Assembly (NCBI GenBank): GCA_009760855.2
Contig: WPIO01000044.1
Location: 1,528,001-1,592,000 of the forward strand
Origin: Cristatella mucedo
Lineage: Eukaryota; Bryozoa; Phylactolaemata; Cristatellidae
DNA: 64,000 nt
Reading direction: 5' to 3'
Each line of letters begins with the position of its first letter. Positions within the stretch are counted from its first letter, which is position 1. The notes beneath the pieces were generated by a model, which was not told the DNA's origin, ran no database searches, and saw only the letters and a program-made list of their open reading frames with translations. The position numbers and the translations under genes were made by a program. Below, piece by piece: positions 23,600-36,480 of this stretch.

Positions 23600-24717
23600 T
23601 TTGAACTGGTTCGAACCCTATTCCTAAGAAAAGCTGGTACAAACCATTTAGTGCATACGTAAAATAAGTGGGTTAAAATAATTTGGTATATAATTATTTC
23701 TACATAGAAATCTCAGAAATCATGTTCAACTCTTTGGAATACAAATTTAGAAGTTGACTAAAGAATAAAGAAGTTTCTCAAGCATGTGTACATAGCAGTT
23801 GCCACCGGATCCAGCAATACACCATATTTTGCTTTGCATAGTTTTATTATTCCATTCGATTATCATAATGAATGCCTAGCTGAAATACTTAGCTTACCTA
23901 CATTCTATTACAGTTACTTAAAATAATGATATCACCGAGGTCTATTACAGGTTTCAAAATTTATTTGAATCTAATAAAATTAGACTCTGAAATGGGCATT
24001 CATCAGCAGCACTTGATTATATTGAACAATAGGACTTATATAATTGCCAAAGTAGTCGACTTCTCACTTGCACTCACGTAAAAACAGCCAGTCACGAACA
24101 ATGCTTTGGTGACAAATCGTCATGAACGCGGTTTACATCATCATCTCGAAATTAAAAGCTTTTTTCCATCTAGCTATTATCTGTGCTAAGACTTTTGCCA
24201 CCTCATTAAAAATAGTTTATATTAGTAATATTATTATTTAGAATATAAACAACGAAAAGTATAGAAAAAGGCGTTTTTTCCTTGCAATTTTTTTAAATTA
24301 ACTGCAAAAAAATATTTTTATGTTTTAGATTTGATGACATCAAAGAACGTGCACACCTATTATTTGTACATTTTACTTTGGATTTTTTATCGTTACTTAC
24401 TTTTTTCATATATTTTGGAATTAATTTCTTAACAAAGGATATGTTAAAAATAAATTTACTTTATCAAAATATCTTCTTGATTCGCATACGCTTTTATTAG
24501 ATCTCTCTCTGCAAGAACCAAAGAATTTACAATTTACTATATTCTACTGTTGCATAGCATTTCGAATAGATATTGCTTAGAATTCTGGTCAGAGGCGCCT
24601 CTGAATATGCATGCATTGTGACTTGAAGATGGTTTAGCGACATTTTGATCGGGTGCATGCAAAACTACTCTAAAGCTGGACAGAAATGTAAAACCCCAAA
24701 AGTGTTATCTACATTGA
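23600..24717. other. AT-rich spacer, no feature seen
   Basis: Strongly AT-rich sequence without coding frames of note, LINE blocks or tandem repeats that I could recognise. Confidence 0.4.
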
Positions 24718-24910
24718 TACATTTATGACAAATTGTATGGGTCCAGTGCAGAGTGCTCAATTGCCATTTTGGAGGGTACCAATGGGCCACCTTTGCTAAA
24801 GCTCACCGGCTCTGCTGACCTGCAACCACACATAACTCAGACGTTCGGTCACCGAAACATGCATATCATTATCTATGTCGCCTTTGTTCCTGCCAGAGAC
24901 GCTTTCTTGG
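24718..24910 (+). CDS. CUB-like domain segment, possibly decayed exon
   Basis: One frame reads YIYDKLYGSSAECSIAILEG, then TNGPPLLKLTGSADLQPHI and NMHIIIYVAFVPARDAF. This follows the CUB pattern (aromatic-Y-DG, small-molecule-like loop, PLL..L.G, I.S..N.M.I.F, GF), and CUB domains commonly accompany sushi domains in extracellular proteins. The expected first cysteine half is absent, an in-frame TGA precedes the segment at 24715-24717, and I see no convincing acceptor. A decayed exon or a chance resemblance is possible. Confidence 0.35.
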
Positions 24911-24959
24911 ATCACAGGCAAAGGTGTCTTTTTTTAGCTGGCCCTCGATCGTGGTGACG

Positions 24960-27355
24960 TCAGCACTCATCGAGATTCTGGGTATTTTGGCAATTTCGAT
25001 TTGAACTTTGAAAGCTAGCCCTTTTGATTTTGATTTGACGTCCGAATCTCGCTGACCCAATTAAACCCTGGCCGAAAGCTCTGTGTCAATATTTCGCGTT
25101 TTACTCCGCTATAACTGGTTTGACTCTGGCATTTGAACTCTAGAGGCATCTCTAAGTGGGATTTGTATATGGCAGGCCAATTCCAACCCAAGCACACTCA
25201 TAAGATCACTGACGCCACCCACGCCGACCCAGTACCAATTGGTATGGGTGGGTGTTGGTGTGGATGTGGGTATGGGTACCCAGTTGAAGGTTCTGTTCTA
25301 GTGCTTCTTGCAGTTCGATAATTAAATGCAATTGCTTGAAAAGAATAATTAAATCGAGAGATAAGTGAGTTAGTACGATGCAGCCAAGTTCCTAAAATTG
25401 CGAATGCGTTTTTGCGACTAAATTTAGAACCAAAAGTAATACTTGCAAAAGGAACTAATCACAATGGTCATGCAGGAATAAGAAAACAATCTTAAAGTTC
25501 TGGATACTTCCAGAGGACGTAGGAGTAATTACAAAAGCACGGACTGGCCGGGGGTTAGTGGGTATTAGTTAAACGGAAATTGGTGAGGTATATGATTTGG
25601 GTGACTTCATTTCTAGTATATGGGAGCTCCATCTACGGTGAAAGAATGAGTAAAGCCGTCTAGTGGATTTCGAAAATCCTTGTCTTTTCTAAATGACCTG
25701 ACTATTAAACCCGTTCAATTCACGCAATGCATATTTGATTCATTTGCAATTGCATGTAAGAGTTCATGCTCAGGTATACATTTTCAGCATCGAGCAAGTA
25801 GCTGTTCACTTGACTGGCCTCAATCGCTGCTTCTTTATTTCAGAATTACTTACTTCTCAGGGTTTAGTGCTATGCTTTAAGTAAGACTTCAAGTACCTGG
25901 AGCAGTCTATAACATCTAGCAACACGTCCCAAATAGTCAAGCATGAAATAACGAAAGCCAGTAAAACATTATGCGAACCACTGGTTTCACTGGCAATTCT
26001 TTCATTCAATCATAAAAGATTTTGCCTAGCATTCCTAGCCTATTTCATTGTGCGTATAGGTGGGGGTACTTTTGCAATATTGCTTTTGTCTGACACGCAT
26101 ACATTACGGCATTTTCAAACGCATAGTGAATAGTGGCAATATTCCGTGCGAATGTTATCACAGGCATTTGAGCTGCATGAGAGAAAATATCTTTCAACCA
26201 GGCCGTTGCTATACTACGGCAGCTCTACCCAGCACCACTTGGTCCTTGTGCTGCTGGAGTGTGCCTTGACCTTAGCAAGCTGGAGCGGCAACCAAAGATT
26301 ACTACGTTTATGCCAGCATCTTTCATCCATCATCTCGCGGTTTCTAGTTATTTTAGTTAAAAGCCGAGCCACAACAATTACTTTTGCTTTGGACGTCGAT
26401 GAGAGAGCTTATTCACTGCTAGATCGACGCCGCTCCACGAAAGATTCTAACAATGTTGATCGCTGTAATAACTTCGTATTCCTCACACTCTTCCTGGTCT
26501 GGGAATAATCGTTTTCTCAACGCCATGCTTAATGGCTGAAAGCCCGCCCTGAATTTGTAGTGGCAGCGATGGAAGCAATTGTTTCAAAGCACAGAACGAC
26601 AGAAGGCAGTAAAACAAACGTAAACAGTAGACTGCAGACTGGGTATAGCTTGATTTACCAAACGAGCAGTGGCCGGTTTGTGATTCCGTTTCCATAGGAG
26701 CGATCAACCATTTAGTGGCTGCTAAAAATAGATGTGTTAATCGTGCTTGATGCAATGCGTGCCCAGCTTCTGTCTTGGAGGAGGTAACAGATTTCTGCCA
26801 GGCGCACTTGCCACATTCAAGAGAGGTAACAACCCAAAAAGTTGGCGTCCGGTGTAGCACATTAGTAGCAATATATACCAGTAACAATGCAACAGCACAT
26901 GCAAATTCGAGCTTTTACAGACGTTCTAGACGCTTTCTGCACTCCTACGACACAGCGGGAGGTTTCAGACTCCCTCTTAAGAGAAGGGCTGCTGCATTTA
27001 AAGCAATTCTATATAGGCCGTCGTTAGTAAGGCTTTATGCTACTACTTCCGTTTAAGTTCGAAGAGTAACGTCCCCGCCAGCCTGGGATTTTTATCCGAC
27101 TGCACATGTACTAATCACTCCGATGGAACAATTTTCGTGCTCATTAGACAAGGTACTGTGAAATATAAGCTGTCTCTGTTAAACTTATAACAACATTTGA
27201 TCGTGGTAATAGTCTGTGACTAAATTTCCAAAATGGCAATCAAAGATTAACAGGTCAATAAAATGTCATTTAAAGATTTTCTATACCTCTCGAAATATGC
27301 CATACATTTAGCCAATTTTAATTTATTCTAGCATTACTTTTAAAGACTTCTGTAG
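24960..27355. other. Spacer, mostly unexplained
   Basis: There is a short GGGTGTGG-like simple-sequence patch at 25245-25290. Several open frames of 60-134 codons occur between 25680 and 27056 on both strands, but none shows a recognisable motif, a start context of note or supporting splice sites. I make no gene call. Confidence 0.35.
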
Positions 27356-27360
27356 TAATG

Positions 27361-27377
27361 ATGAATATATATATATA

Positions 27378-27418
<41 letters not shown>

Positions 27419-27456
27419 GCATATATATATATATGCATATACATATATATATATGC

Positions 27457-27498
<42 letters not shown>

Positions 27499-27509
27499 AT
27501 GTGTGTGTG

Positions 27510-27546
<37 letters not shown>
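27361..27546. repeat. Compound (AT)n-(GT)n microsatellite
   Basis: Runs of AT with regular GCATATAC variants pass into a run of GT about 70 bases long. All open frames across it, reading repeated IY, CV or HT, are artefacts of the repeat. Confidence 0.95.
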
Positions 27547-27549
<3 letters not shown>

Positions 27550-27553
27550 TTCC

Positions 27554-28335
27554 AAAGCAACCTTTCATAGGACGACCACATCAGCTCCACAGTCAAGTCT
27601 GCATTGCTAAAACTCGGGCTTGTTTTGAGAGGGATACCACATCTCAGTAGGTTCATGTGATTTTGACAGTCCTTCTTGACTTCTGTAACTCACTGCATGC
27701 TGGTCTGTCTGCCTGTGCCTTCAGGCACTTACAGCTGCTGTAAAACCTTGCCGCTAGGCTTGTCTGTCGCGAGCGTCGGATCATACTATTTCTCGCCAAC
27801 CTGCACTGGCTCCCAGTTACGCAAAGCCTCACCTTCGTGGTTTGGTCAATCACTTTCAGGTCCCTACCTTTTTTTGGCTCCAGCCTACTTATAAGATATT
27901 GTCCCCATCAGGCTAAGCATCGCTCCACCCAGTTTTTGGAAGTGTTTAGCTATACCTCGTACAAATCTCAAATCCTTTGGAGACCATGCGTTCAGTTCAT
28001 ATGCTCTCAAACCCTGGAACTCACTTCAGACTTCCTTCTCGACTTCCCTTGACGCGTCTAAATTGAAAAAGAAACTAAAAACGCATCTATTTGCGGCAAA
28101 CTTTAGTGGGTTATTGTGATTCGTGCTTTATGTACTAAGGGGCACTGACACTATTGCATGCTGCCAGTAAACAAACTTGCATGCTGTCCCTGTGTATGTC
28201 CACCCTAACCATTTAATTCATGTTGTTCATTGATTATGCGTCCACTAACCATTCGATCGTGCTCCCTTTGTAGCAATTTCAAAGCACCTAGAAAAATATT
28301 GGGCTATGAGGACGCTTTAATAAATGAATTATGTT
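27554..28335 (+). mobile_element. Family A L2-like LINE, decayed 3' copy
   Basis: The plus-strand copy starts at the block encoding DDHIS.TVKS and continues through LDFCNSL, AARLVCRER, the HWLPV region and WNSLQ/FLLDFP-like remnants to the 3' UTR. The hairpin (AGAAAAATATTGGGCTATGAGGACGC) is degraded, and the tail merges into TA repeat. Frameshifts are frequent. Confidence 0.8.
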
Positions 28336-28339
28336 TACA

Positions 28340-28730
<391 letters not shown>

Positions 28731-29374
28731 CAGTCGATCCTCGTTTAGCATGGTTAATCCGTCCCAGAATCTACAGCGATAAGTGAATTTCCGCAAAGTA
28801 GGATTATATTTACAAATTGAATACTTTTGTAGTTGGAGCATTGAAAACCTGTTCATGACCCTTTCAATATAATTTTTAGCACTATTTGAGCCCACAGAAT
28901 ATGAACTAACATCATAATAGTTAACATTACACTTTTATTTACCAATATATCAGTTTTAACGAGAGAAAATAAGTTAAAGACTGAATAGATCATATTATTG
29001 TTGCACATTTAATTATACCCACAAATAAAGTTCTTGCACTACGATAGTAAAACAGTGAACAGCACACTTAAGTTTGCTTGGTTTAATCACACCATATTTT
29101 CGAAAAAAAATTCTTTCCCTCACAAAAGGAGCAGTCGATGGATGGAACCCGGCGTTGAAGGGTATGCGAGGTGCTCGAATACCTACAGACCATAAGTAGA
29201 TTAGTTTAACTTTTCATTGAAACACAGTGGCTTATAATTGACTCAGACAACCAAGAGCGAGCTGTATAATTTTCACTATCTCGATCAACTCTTCCATGAA
29301 TATGCGTGTACAGTATTTGAAAAAACCACGATAGAGCCGCGATAGTCGAAGCGCGAAGTAGCCAAAGACGACTG
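28731..29374. mobile_element. Tc1/mariner-type (Tigger/pogo-like) MITE
   Basis: The element is 644 bp. It begins CAGTCGATCCTCGTTTAGCA, with TGGTTAATCCGTCCCAGAAT and a GCGATAAGTGAATTTCCGC block inside. It ends CGCGATAGTCGAAGCGCGAA followed by GACGACTG. The termini are inverted (CAGTCG/CGACTG) and flanked by TA on both sides (28729-28730, 29375-29376), as for Tc1/mariner insertions. The 'irregular hairpin' terminal sequences resemble widespread Tigger-like MITEs. No transposase frame remains. Confidence 0.75.
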
Positions 29375-29376
29375 TA

Positions 29377-30305
29377 TGACGCATATATTCTAATCTATCC
29401 CAAGAAGCAAGTCTTTGTCTCCACTTGCGAAATCATTTGTAGCAAGTTGATTTGGTCTTTTGCAAATGTCGTTCAGGTGACAGCACACGTTCTCTACGAG
29501 GTTTAGTGTATAATAAGTCTACTTCGAGGGTGAGCATGTGTATGAATGAAACAATCAATGCCTTTTCAAATTAAGCACGTCCGTCTGATTGTTAGCCAAT
29601 TGCTTGCCGCTTTTCCAATGAAATAACACGCGCATCCGCATTTGCCATTCTTGAGTGAAACTAATTGTTGTAGACACGTAACCACAAAGTGATGCGATCC
29701 GTTGGTATAATTCAGTGTCTTATTACAAGGACTAGCATACTTATTTTTGGTAATGCTATCATTATAGTCCCTTTATTAATATTTTCTTGTAAGCTTAGTC
29801 GGCAGCTTTTCAATGGTAGCACTTTTCAAGTTAACTGTTTGGGGCCATGACTTTTGGAGTATTCCACATGTGAACAAGTAAACGAGACGAGTAGCCAAAG
29901 CGGGTGCTTACCTCCCTATAGACGAACGAGTAGCAGGATAGGGCCATGCAATTTCTAGCAAAGATGATATTATTAAGTCAATCGTCGGTTGTCAACGACC
30001 ATCACAATCAAAACTTGTTGACAAACGAAATCTTTTTGATTGATTAAAACAATACCAAGTAACCAATCGCAATAACATAATTAATTTTGGGTAGCAAGAC
30101 AATATACTGTTTGCATCTTGTCCGATACAAAAATTCAAATAGTACGCGTTCTGGACTATTGCTACAATTCAGACGCTAAGATGCAAAACCATTTCGTTCC
30201 TCAACCATTAGCTGCATCTTTGAGTCTCAAGTTTCCGTTGCTTTTCATTTTTATTAATACTTTGTTGCAGTTCTGAATAAGATGGCTTGATGCTCCTGCT
30301 TTAGC
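29377..30305. other. Spacer, no feature seen
   Basis: AT-rich sequence between the MITE and a LINE tail. No coding frame or repeat was recognised. Confidence 0.4.
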
Positions 30306-30307
30306 TA

Positions 30308-30395
30308 TTTAATAATAATAATAATAGCAATAATAATAGACTTTATCAAGCTCCCTCAGAGAACTCGATCTCTTTCTAGGCACTTTCATATCCAT
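30308..30395 (-). mobile_element. Family A tail-only fragment
   Basis: A (TAATAA)n tail and the 3' hairpin region (GCTCCCTCAGAGAACTCGATCTC, shown in part, then CTAGGCAC) are present, but nothing further into the element. This is an extremely 5'-truncated insertion, read on the minus strand. Confidence 0.75.
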
Positions 30396-31049
30396 TTTAA
30401 TGTCGGCATTTGAGCGAGCCACTAAATTATGGCTTACGGTTATTTAAGCGATTATAATTCAGTAGTGTAGCACCCTAAGTGAACGGAATCTCTATCCCGG
30501 TGATTCACGTAAGCCACAGGGGCTTTAGCCCTAGACCACATTCATCGTATCCATTAACCTTAATCAATATGTTAACGTCGGTCGATGCCACTGAGCTAAA
30601 CCAGTGCAGGCCCTTTGATGCATGTTTGTGGCATGGTCATTTTATGCGTATTTACGGCTTAATCCACGGATGTGGGTAATGTATACCACGTCTCCTGGGA
30701 CATAAGACGCACCGAAAATTAACCCTGGCGTGCTGGGGAAGTGTAATTCGTGCCCTAAAAATAAGCCGTGGCAGTAGCTTCTGTACGTAGCGGAGCAGCC
30801 GTTGCAGCTGACTTCGACGAGTGCGGTCACGCTGTACTCGGCATAGGAGAGATGCTAAGAGAAAATACGGAAGCGATCGGGACGAACACGGCCAATTTGG
30901 ATGACAGTATCAGTAGTAGTGAGCACTTTTGTGTTTAACCAAATGCTCACATCACTGAAACTGATGATTTTTGGAGAAGCATTTTAAATTATATTAGGAC
31001 AATGATTGTTTGGAATGTTTAGGTGCATCTTATTGAAAATCCATTTCCT

Positions 31050-31945
31050 ACGTAATGTAATGTAACGTAATGTATCTCCGTATGTATCTTAACAAAGCCA
31101 CACAGACCATGTGGGTGTGACTCATGAGAGTTTTGTTTAGCGAACTCACGGCCCAAGCCGCTTTCTGTACGCATTTGGTAGCCAAAATACTTTTCTCACT
31201 CTCACGCAAAAATTAGAAAGTGGGAAGCATAGCTGAGTCAGGAGAACAGCTGAGGTAGCAAGTAGCTTGGAATTGGCATTTTAGGACGTCTGGGAAGGAA
31301 ATGCCATAGTAGGCAGCAGGAGAGTAGTAATCGTTGCCTAAGAATTGTGGAAGTGAGTTCCACAGTATAGGCCCTGCAGAGCAAAAGCTTCTGTCGCCAA
31401 AGGCTGTAAGCGAAGTAATTGAACAGCGGAAATAGAACAATTAATTTTCCATACACATGGGTTGAGGGAAAGAGAGGCTAAAACTGGTGTAGCAGTTCAG
31501 CTAGGTATGAAGGTGCCGAGCCGCAGTGGACGTTATCAGTCGTTGCAAGAGCTTCGTTCTGTATCCATTGATCAAAAGACAGCCATCCCAGCTCTTTTAG
31601 CAAAGAAGACTAGTGGCCAAGACAGCTACTACTTATAGGTAGGGATCGTACGTGATAGCTAGCTTCAGAAGCAGTTCTAAATGAAACTTTGTGTAAGCAT
31701 TTTCCGAAGACCACAACTCAATTCCGAGGACTTGGTGACGGTGGCACAAAAGCATCACTTATTAGATGAGCCAAGCCTTCTAATCCTGCCACATGAGTGG
31801 AATAAATGCGAGCAGCTATTCCGCTTTATTGTTGTTTAGTTTAAGAAAATTTTCCGACATCCCGAACTGATTGTCTGCAAGCCAAGCATTCAGAGAAAAT
31901 CATTGAGAATTTCGTCCATGGCCCGACTAAGTTTGTCTGCCAGTG
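31050..31945 (-). mobile_element. Family B LINE, minus-strand copy
   Basis: The tail (GTAATGTAATGTAACG) starts at about 31051. The complement then shows the family B C-terminal region, including FGDRSF.SAGP.LWNSLPQFL (31440-31330) and the LPTFSL block. It reaches the RT thumb region near 31850-31945. It has multiple frameshifts. Confidence 0.8.
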
Positions 31946-32039
31946 AAGACTTCGAGTGAAAAAAAACCCTGGCATTTTTAAACTATCACTAATTTAATAA
32001 CTTATTTTTTAAGCTACCACTAATTATCCGATAGCATTT

Positions 32040-32150
32040 TCTTTTCAGCAAATGTAAAGTGCTTAGAAATAGATTGAGTTATCTGAGGGTTTTCTATCAA
32101 GTGTATTATTATCATTATTACCAGCATTATTAGTATTACCATTATTATTA
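32040..32150 (+). mobile_element. Family A tail-only fragment
   Basis: Plus-strand 3' end of about 110 bases: the AGCAAATGTAAAGTGCTTAG block, the degraded hairpin, then an imperfect (ATT)n tail with ATC and ACC variants. Confidence 0.75.
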
Positions 32151-32849
32151 CTGGCGCCTTCGTCAAAAGCAACTTGGCTTCCTGGAATGTACCTACTAGT
32201 CAGACCTGGAGAGGCTGTTTAACGTTGTTTAGGCAGTGGCTAGATTTGGTGCAAATCGGCCTAGATCGTTCATAATTACATGGCATGGCTTTAGCTCGGC
32301 TGTGTTGTTAGATCCGGTAGATTGTGGATGGCTTTTATTTTGTCGTCTGATTTTCGGACGCTGCTGTAATCCACAACATGCCGTTAGAACTTCTAGGTGG
32401 GCTCCCAAAATGTACACGTGTCTCTTTTTAACTTGAGGCCTGACATTGAAATTGCTGAAATGATGCGGTACAGTCTATCCTCATGCTCAGCTGCTGTGGA
32501 TCCGCACACCAAAACTTTGTCCGTATTCATTATTACACTTTCTATCCCACCAAGACGTCGTGCATCAGTCGCTGGAAGCTCTCTGGGGCGTTGATAATGC
32601 CTAAGGGTAACCGACGAAAGCAAAAGCAACCATGCAGTGTGATGCATATCATTAAACGACTACCTTACTGCTTGATTTTTCTATTTACCCAAGAACGTCG
32701 CCGTCAATTGCTGCGCATTTCCTTCGCATGTACGTTCAAGATTGGTTGATAGGATGTGGTTGCACTTTTAATGCAGCACACTGTTAGGCAAGACAAAAAT
32801 TTGATATCCCACCAACTTTGTTTGTAATTGTAACAGACAATCACAGATT

Positions 32850-34560
32850 GCTGTATTGTCTCGGGGAATTTCCGTCGATTGCCATGGATTGCCCAAGGTT
32901 GAACGCGTAAAAGGACAGCATGTGCACCCACAGTGAGCTTTATATGGTAGGATCATAAAAAATTCAAACAGCCAAATTTCAGCAATTTTGAACTAAATTG
33001 CTGCTGAGACCGGGCCATTGCCATCGATTGCCGTGAATTCTCCTCGATTATGCCTTTGTCGATTGTATAAAAGGATATATGGATGCACTTTTAATTCTGC
33101 GTATGTGCAAGAAAAGTTGGAGCTTCTCTCAGCAACTGTTGGTCCATTTGTAACGGACCGTTATGCATTGGCGTAATTTCCCAGGCCATTGCCGTCGATT
33201 GCCGTGCGTCGCCGTCGATTAAGCGCGCACAAAGAGTAAAATTTTGCCGAGAACAGGTACCTGTGATGTGAATGAGAGTTTCAGTTTATTGGAGCCAAAC
33301 TTATCAATTTTCCACGGATTTTGCTATCGACCCCAACCATTAATGTTGATTGCCGGGGATTTCTGACAGTTAACAAAGCAACGCATCTAGAAAATTTTAC
33401 AGTTTTACATTAGACCCAGCAGAATGTTATATGTAATGGCAATTGAGGTTTCCGCGATGTCAATTTCTCTTCAATTTGCTGGGAATTGTGTATTGGTCCA
33501 GGACATTGCTATCGATTGCCGTTCATTGCTCCTGATCATACATTCGAGATTAGTTTAGAAGATTTGATTGCACTTTCAATGCAGTGGGCTGTGGCAGGTA
33601 AGATATACTCGATCTTGGCCCAGTCACTCTCCAGTGATTTGCATTGGATCATAATGGATTGCCGCGTTTGCTCGTACCATTGCCGTCGATTGTCAAGCAT
33701 TGCCCAATATTGAACGGTCAGTGCTGCTTGTTAGGGTTGAAGGTATGTGCGCACGGAGTGAGATTTTATAAGGAATAGGCATTAGAGCTTGGTGTAGCCC
33801 ATTTCTTGTCAATTTGCCATGGATTTCGGTATTGGTCCCTGCTGTTGCTGTCGATTGCCACGCATTGTAGACTATTAACATGCAAAATAGCTTGAACGTC
33901 CTACGAATTCACTTTTAGCACAAAGAAATGTGAAATGCAATGACAATTGGCACTTCGTGCAGCCAAATTAGTGTCGACTTGCCACGGATTTTAGTGCATC
34001 GCTGCTTCGAGCTGGGCCGTTGCCGTAGATTGCCATGCATTTTGCGAGATTGTACGAGCAAAATTGCTTAAAATGATAAGGTTGACTTTAATCAGTGTGC
34101 TTTGTAACATGCATTAAAAATTAGATCATTGCGAAACAGATTTCGGGGCATTTTGCATCAGATTTCTGTAAATTGAGGTATTGACCCGGGCCAATGCAGT
34201 CAATTGCAGTGCATTGCTGCCGAATGATCAAGGCAATTGGAGTGAAATTTTGGGTTTTCGCAATAACCAAAGATGAGAGCAACGTTCAATCACTATTAAA
34301 GCTAAAAGTGTACGCATTCTGGTCGTTTATTGGTGGGTTGCGGTACAATGACATACTGGCCCGGGCAGTTGCAGTCGATTGCAGTGCATTGCTGCAGAAT
34401 TCCCGAGCAATTACAGTGAAATTATGTGAGTGCACAATATACGAAGAGTAGAGCAGCGTGCAACCACAATTAGAGCTTCTGGTGTAAGCGTTTCGGTCGC
34501 TGTGTGGCAGATTACAGCGGATTTCGGTGGATTGAGGTGGATTGCCGTGCCGTATGGGAC
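32850..34560. repeat. Degenerate tandem array, period about 170 bp
   Basis: A phrase like ATTGCCGTCGATTGCCGTGC with a following ATTG recurs near 32871, 33017, 33186, 33336 (weak), 33507, 33677, 33841, 34019, 34193, 34368 and 34525. Spacings are about 146-178 bases, mostly 164-178. Other parts of the unit also recur in register, for example TTGCACTTTTAATGCAG (32760, 33075 and 33565 variants) and ATTTGCCANGGATTT-like phrases. Units are strongly diverged. There is no gene inside, and the frames seen there are chance. Confidence 0.75.
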
Positions 34561-35128
34561 CGATTAATGGTGGACAGATAAATTCGAACATTTACTACAA
34601 TATCCGCACAAAATTTGAGCTTGGCAATGCTTACGTCTGGTCTTCGTTAACCTAATTAGAGAGGATTAGGGTGGATTGGTAGAGGTCCACCTTCGGGGTC
34701 CGGACCGTCGCTAGCGACGCCAACGTAGGGTATTTTATTACAGGCGGGCTTCGGGAGTTCGTGAAGTAAACTCCGACGGTTTGGTTGGCGCCGCGTGAAG
34801 CACCTGCTCAGGCGCGTAACCAGTACTAACATGCTCACAATGAACTGTCGCTTTCGGAGCCCAGTTGTGGCCTCTTGTATTGTAACCGCACTGCGAGCTG
34901 CATCGCGAAGTAGAGAACGGTAGAGAACGTTGGGGGGACGACGAACGTCTTAGAGGATACAGAGAAGACAAGAACTTCATGCAGCTGAGAACTCGCTCAG
35001 GACTTCAGACTTCTCAGGACTTAAAGAACGGGGACGGGTGAGCAGCGAACCCAGTGTGGTGGTTGCATGCGATATGGGGCGAGCTACGTGTATGCAATAT
35101 GGTTCCGGATATGATTTGAGCAGAATTT

Positions 35129-35407
35129 TCACAGGCTGTAATTGCATTCGTCCGTTCTCAAAAAATGCATCTCGGAGAAAAGTTTCCTTCCTGTAGGCTC
35201 TTTTGATCTGCCCCGTGCACAGATAAGCTTGTCACCTGAGGAGGTACTTGCCCCAGTGACTACGTAAACTAGCAGTGGATAATTCATCGTTTCCACTTTA
35301 GCCTCGCTTTTTAGGTGCCCTGACGGGTCATGTAGGCGAAATACATAAAATATAAATGCAAATAGATAAAGGATGAGTAACAGGGTTAACCCACTAAATG
35401 CTGTCAT
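35129..35407 (-). CDS. Hypothetical small single-pass membrane protein
   Basis: An ATG-initiated frame of 92 codons begins MTAFSGLTLLLILYLFAFIF, a clear hydrophobic helix of about 22 residues. It is followed by a basic and polar region (FRLHDPSGHLKSEAKVE) and ends in a Cys-containing tail. Upstream codons are open back to 35437. It could instead be an exon: a TTTAG acceptor-like site lies just before SGLTLLL, and a donor-like CAG|GTGACA follows GASTSS. I do not recognise the protein, and no neighbour supports it. Confidence 0.3.
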   Translation of the reverse strand: MTAFSGLTLLLILYLFAFIFYVFRLHDPSGHLKSEAKVETMNYPLLVYVVTGASTSSGDKLICARGRSKEPTGRKLFSEMHFLRTDECNYSL

Positions 35408-35699
35408 CAGCAGCAATTCAAAATTTATTTTAAGCAATCAATCATGCTTTCATACGTACCTCAATCTAGCTCGCTTAGAAGGAGCTCCACAAATAACTTT
35501 AATCCTCTTCAATCGAGTCTGATTCATCTGATGCTTCCAGAATTGCTGTTCAAGTGCTACTAATTCCTATAGTAGGGAAACGTTATTTCTGTTTACCCAC
35601 AATTTCTCTTCGAAACAGCTGATTAATCGCTATTACTCCCAGGACCTGTGGAAATTCGTTCATAAATTATGTTATACTCCAGGAAAACATTTACACTGA

Positions 35700-36480
35700 G
35701 TGGGGGTATTTTCGAGATATTTTTACAGCACAATTGAGCCCAGCGTCACTTTCGGTCTGCATATGGTAGCCAATATTCCATCTCACGAAACAAAGGTAAA
35801 TCGAGAAGCATGGCTGGGTTAGGAGGACAGTAAAGAAGTTAGCTGCATGGGGCAATAGCACAGGACTGCTGAAAGAAATTAACCATGGTCTGTGCTACGA
35901 GACAATATTTAGCTGCTTAAATATTACTGAATGGCACATGGCATGCATAGCAAGCAATCCATTTCACTAATAGTACATACAAATGAATTTAACAGCTAAT
36001 TTAATGTCCATATAGAACCAGCCATGACTAGGGGGCTAGAACTGCCTCTGGAGTTAAGCTAGGTATGATGGAGCCAAGCCGTAGCAGGCCGTGTGAGTAG
36101 GAGGGAGATTTCTTTTATATCAGTTGATCAATCAGATGCTCTGACTCAGCTTCTGCAAAGGGCTGTGGTCACTCGTCATGACCAGCTATCAAAGCTTCTG
36201 TAAAGCTGTTATCAAAGACTTCAGTTAAATTACGAGCACATGTTGATGGTCACGCTACAGCACCACGAATCCGAAGAGCGGTGTGTTTTAGTCCTGCATT
36301 ATGCTTAATTTGTTTTATGCGTAGAAGTTTTATTTTTAACAGGCTAGCTAAGAAAGTTTGCCAAACTCCATGATCAAATGTCGGTCAGACGCGTATTTTT
36401 GTATCTCTCCCTACAGCTTGCTGTAATCATTTGAACGACTGGATATCGTTGGCATATAAAATTCTTTCAAATTTTAAAAA
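35700..36480 (-). mobile_element. Family B LINE, heavily decayed copy
   Basis: Minus-strand similarity to family B is patchy but ordered: GCATATGGTAGCCAA and CTCACGAAACAAAG near the 3' end, then the AGCTAGGTATGATGGAGCCAAGC block, and the RT-thumb block near 36280-36380. No frame is preserved. Confidence 0.6.

Noticed and set aside
27377-27650. Several long open frames on both strands
   Set aside because: They are translations of AT and GT dinucleotide repeats.
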